This document shows, in pieces, positions 6,776-6,836 of a DNA stretch of 6,836 nucleotides (its first letter is position 1; each line of letters opens with the position of its first letter). The position numbers and the translations under genes were made by a program. Source of the stretch: Deltaproteobacteria bacterium (GTDB lineage Bacteria > Desulfobacterota > GWC2-55-46). Under the pieces are notes generated by a model. The model saw nothing but the letters and a program-made list of their open reading frames with translations. It had not been told where the DNA came from and searched no databases. The stretch is taken from contig JACREV010000250.1 of the NCBI GenBank assembly GCA_016218095.1, positions 1 through 6,836 of the forward strand. Direction: 5' to 3'.

Positions 6776-6779
6776 TTTT

Positions 6780-6836
6780 ATGCCGACAATCAATCAGCTC
6801 GTGCGCAAAGGCAGACAGAAGACAAAGTACAAGACG
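6780..6836 (+). CDS. rpsL: 30S ribosomal protein S12, N-terminal fragment (3' end outside window)
   Basis: S12 sits at the decoding centre of the small ribosomal subunit and affects translational accuracy. The 19 visible residues, MPTINQLVRKGRQKTKYKT, match the highly conserved start of bacterial S12 (MPTINQLVRKGR followed by a basic stretch). The ATG is preceded by a Shine-Dalgarno and by its own promoter 43 to 71 bases upstream. The family is about 123-140 residues long, so most of the gene, including the streptomycin-related lysine positions, is beyond the right edge. Its place after rpoC is the common bacterial order; rpsG, fusA and tuf would be expected next. Confidence 0.97.
   Translation, partial: MPTINQLVRKGRQKTKYKT

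Larger units (their letters stand above)
6424..6779 (+). other. non-coding spacer between rpoC and rpsL
   Basis: No plausible gene is present in these 356 bases: the + strand ATG frames at 6494 and 6613 stop after 12 and 10 codons, and nothing resembles a tRNA. The first half is GC-rich and strongly G-skewed on the + strand; the last 120 bases turn AT-richer and hold the rpsL promoter. Its contents are listed separately: two stem-loops, a G-run array, a second G-rich patch, a dyad, the promoter and an operator-like inverted repeat. Confidence 0.85.

Overview
The window is a slice of the bacterial transcription/translation housekeeping cluster: the 3' half of rpoB (RNA polymerase beta subunit), a complete rpoC (beta' subunit), a 356-base intergenic region, and the first 19 codons of rpsL (ribosomal protein S12). 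All genes are on the + strand in the classical rpoB-rpoC-rpsL order. I see no mobile element, CRISPR array, tRNA or rRNA gene and no accessory gene. The protein-coding content is ordinary; the points of interest lie in the two intergenic regions.

Organism: a diderm bacterium resembling the former Deltaproteobacteria or Nitrospirota. RpoC keeps both zinc sites and has a trigger-loop insertion of about 180 residues of the Gram-negative (SI3) type. RpoB carries the variable insertion between the flap and the region with the two catalytic lysines. The DNA is GC-rich, yet Arg is mostly AGG and ATA is a frequent Ile codon, which is unlike GC-rich gamma- or betaproteobacteria. The phylum is an inference from memory of family sequences and would need a tree.

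Layout: 1-2147 is rpoB, open at the 5' edge. 2148-2289 is a 142-base spacer with a leader that can fold in two mutually exclusive ways, ending in a perfect Shine-Dalgarno that selects a TTG start for rpoC. 2290-6423 is rpoC. 6424-6779 is non-coding: two stem-loops after the rpoC stop, a G-run array with alternating 5- and 2-base spacers (a strong quadruplex candidate), a second G-rich patch, a dyad, then a strong sigma70-type promoter with an extended -10. A 9-bp-arm inverted repeat overlaps that -10 and the predicted start site. 6780-6836 is the start of rpsL.

How it works together: rpoB and rpoC supply the two catalytic subunits of RNA polymerase from what is probably one transcript. The long spacer and dedicated promoter before rpsL suggest that S12 (and presumably the usual rpsG-fusA-tuf genes beyond the window) starts a new transcription unit. 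No classical stem plus T-run terminator separates the two units, so the G-run array or Rho may do that job.
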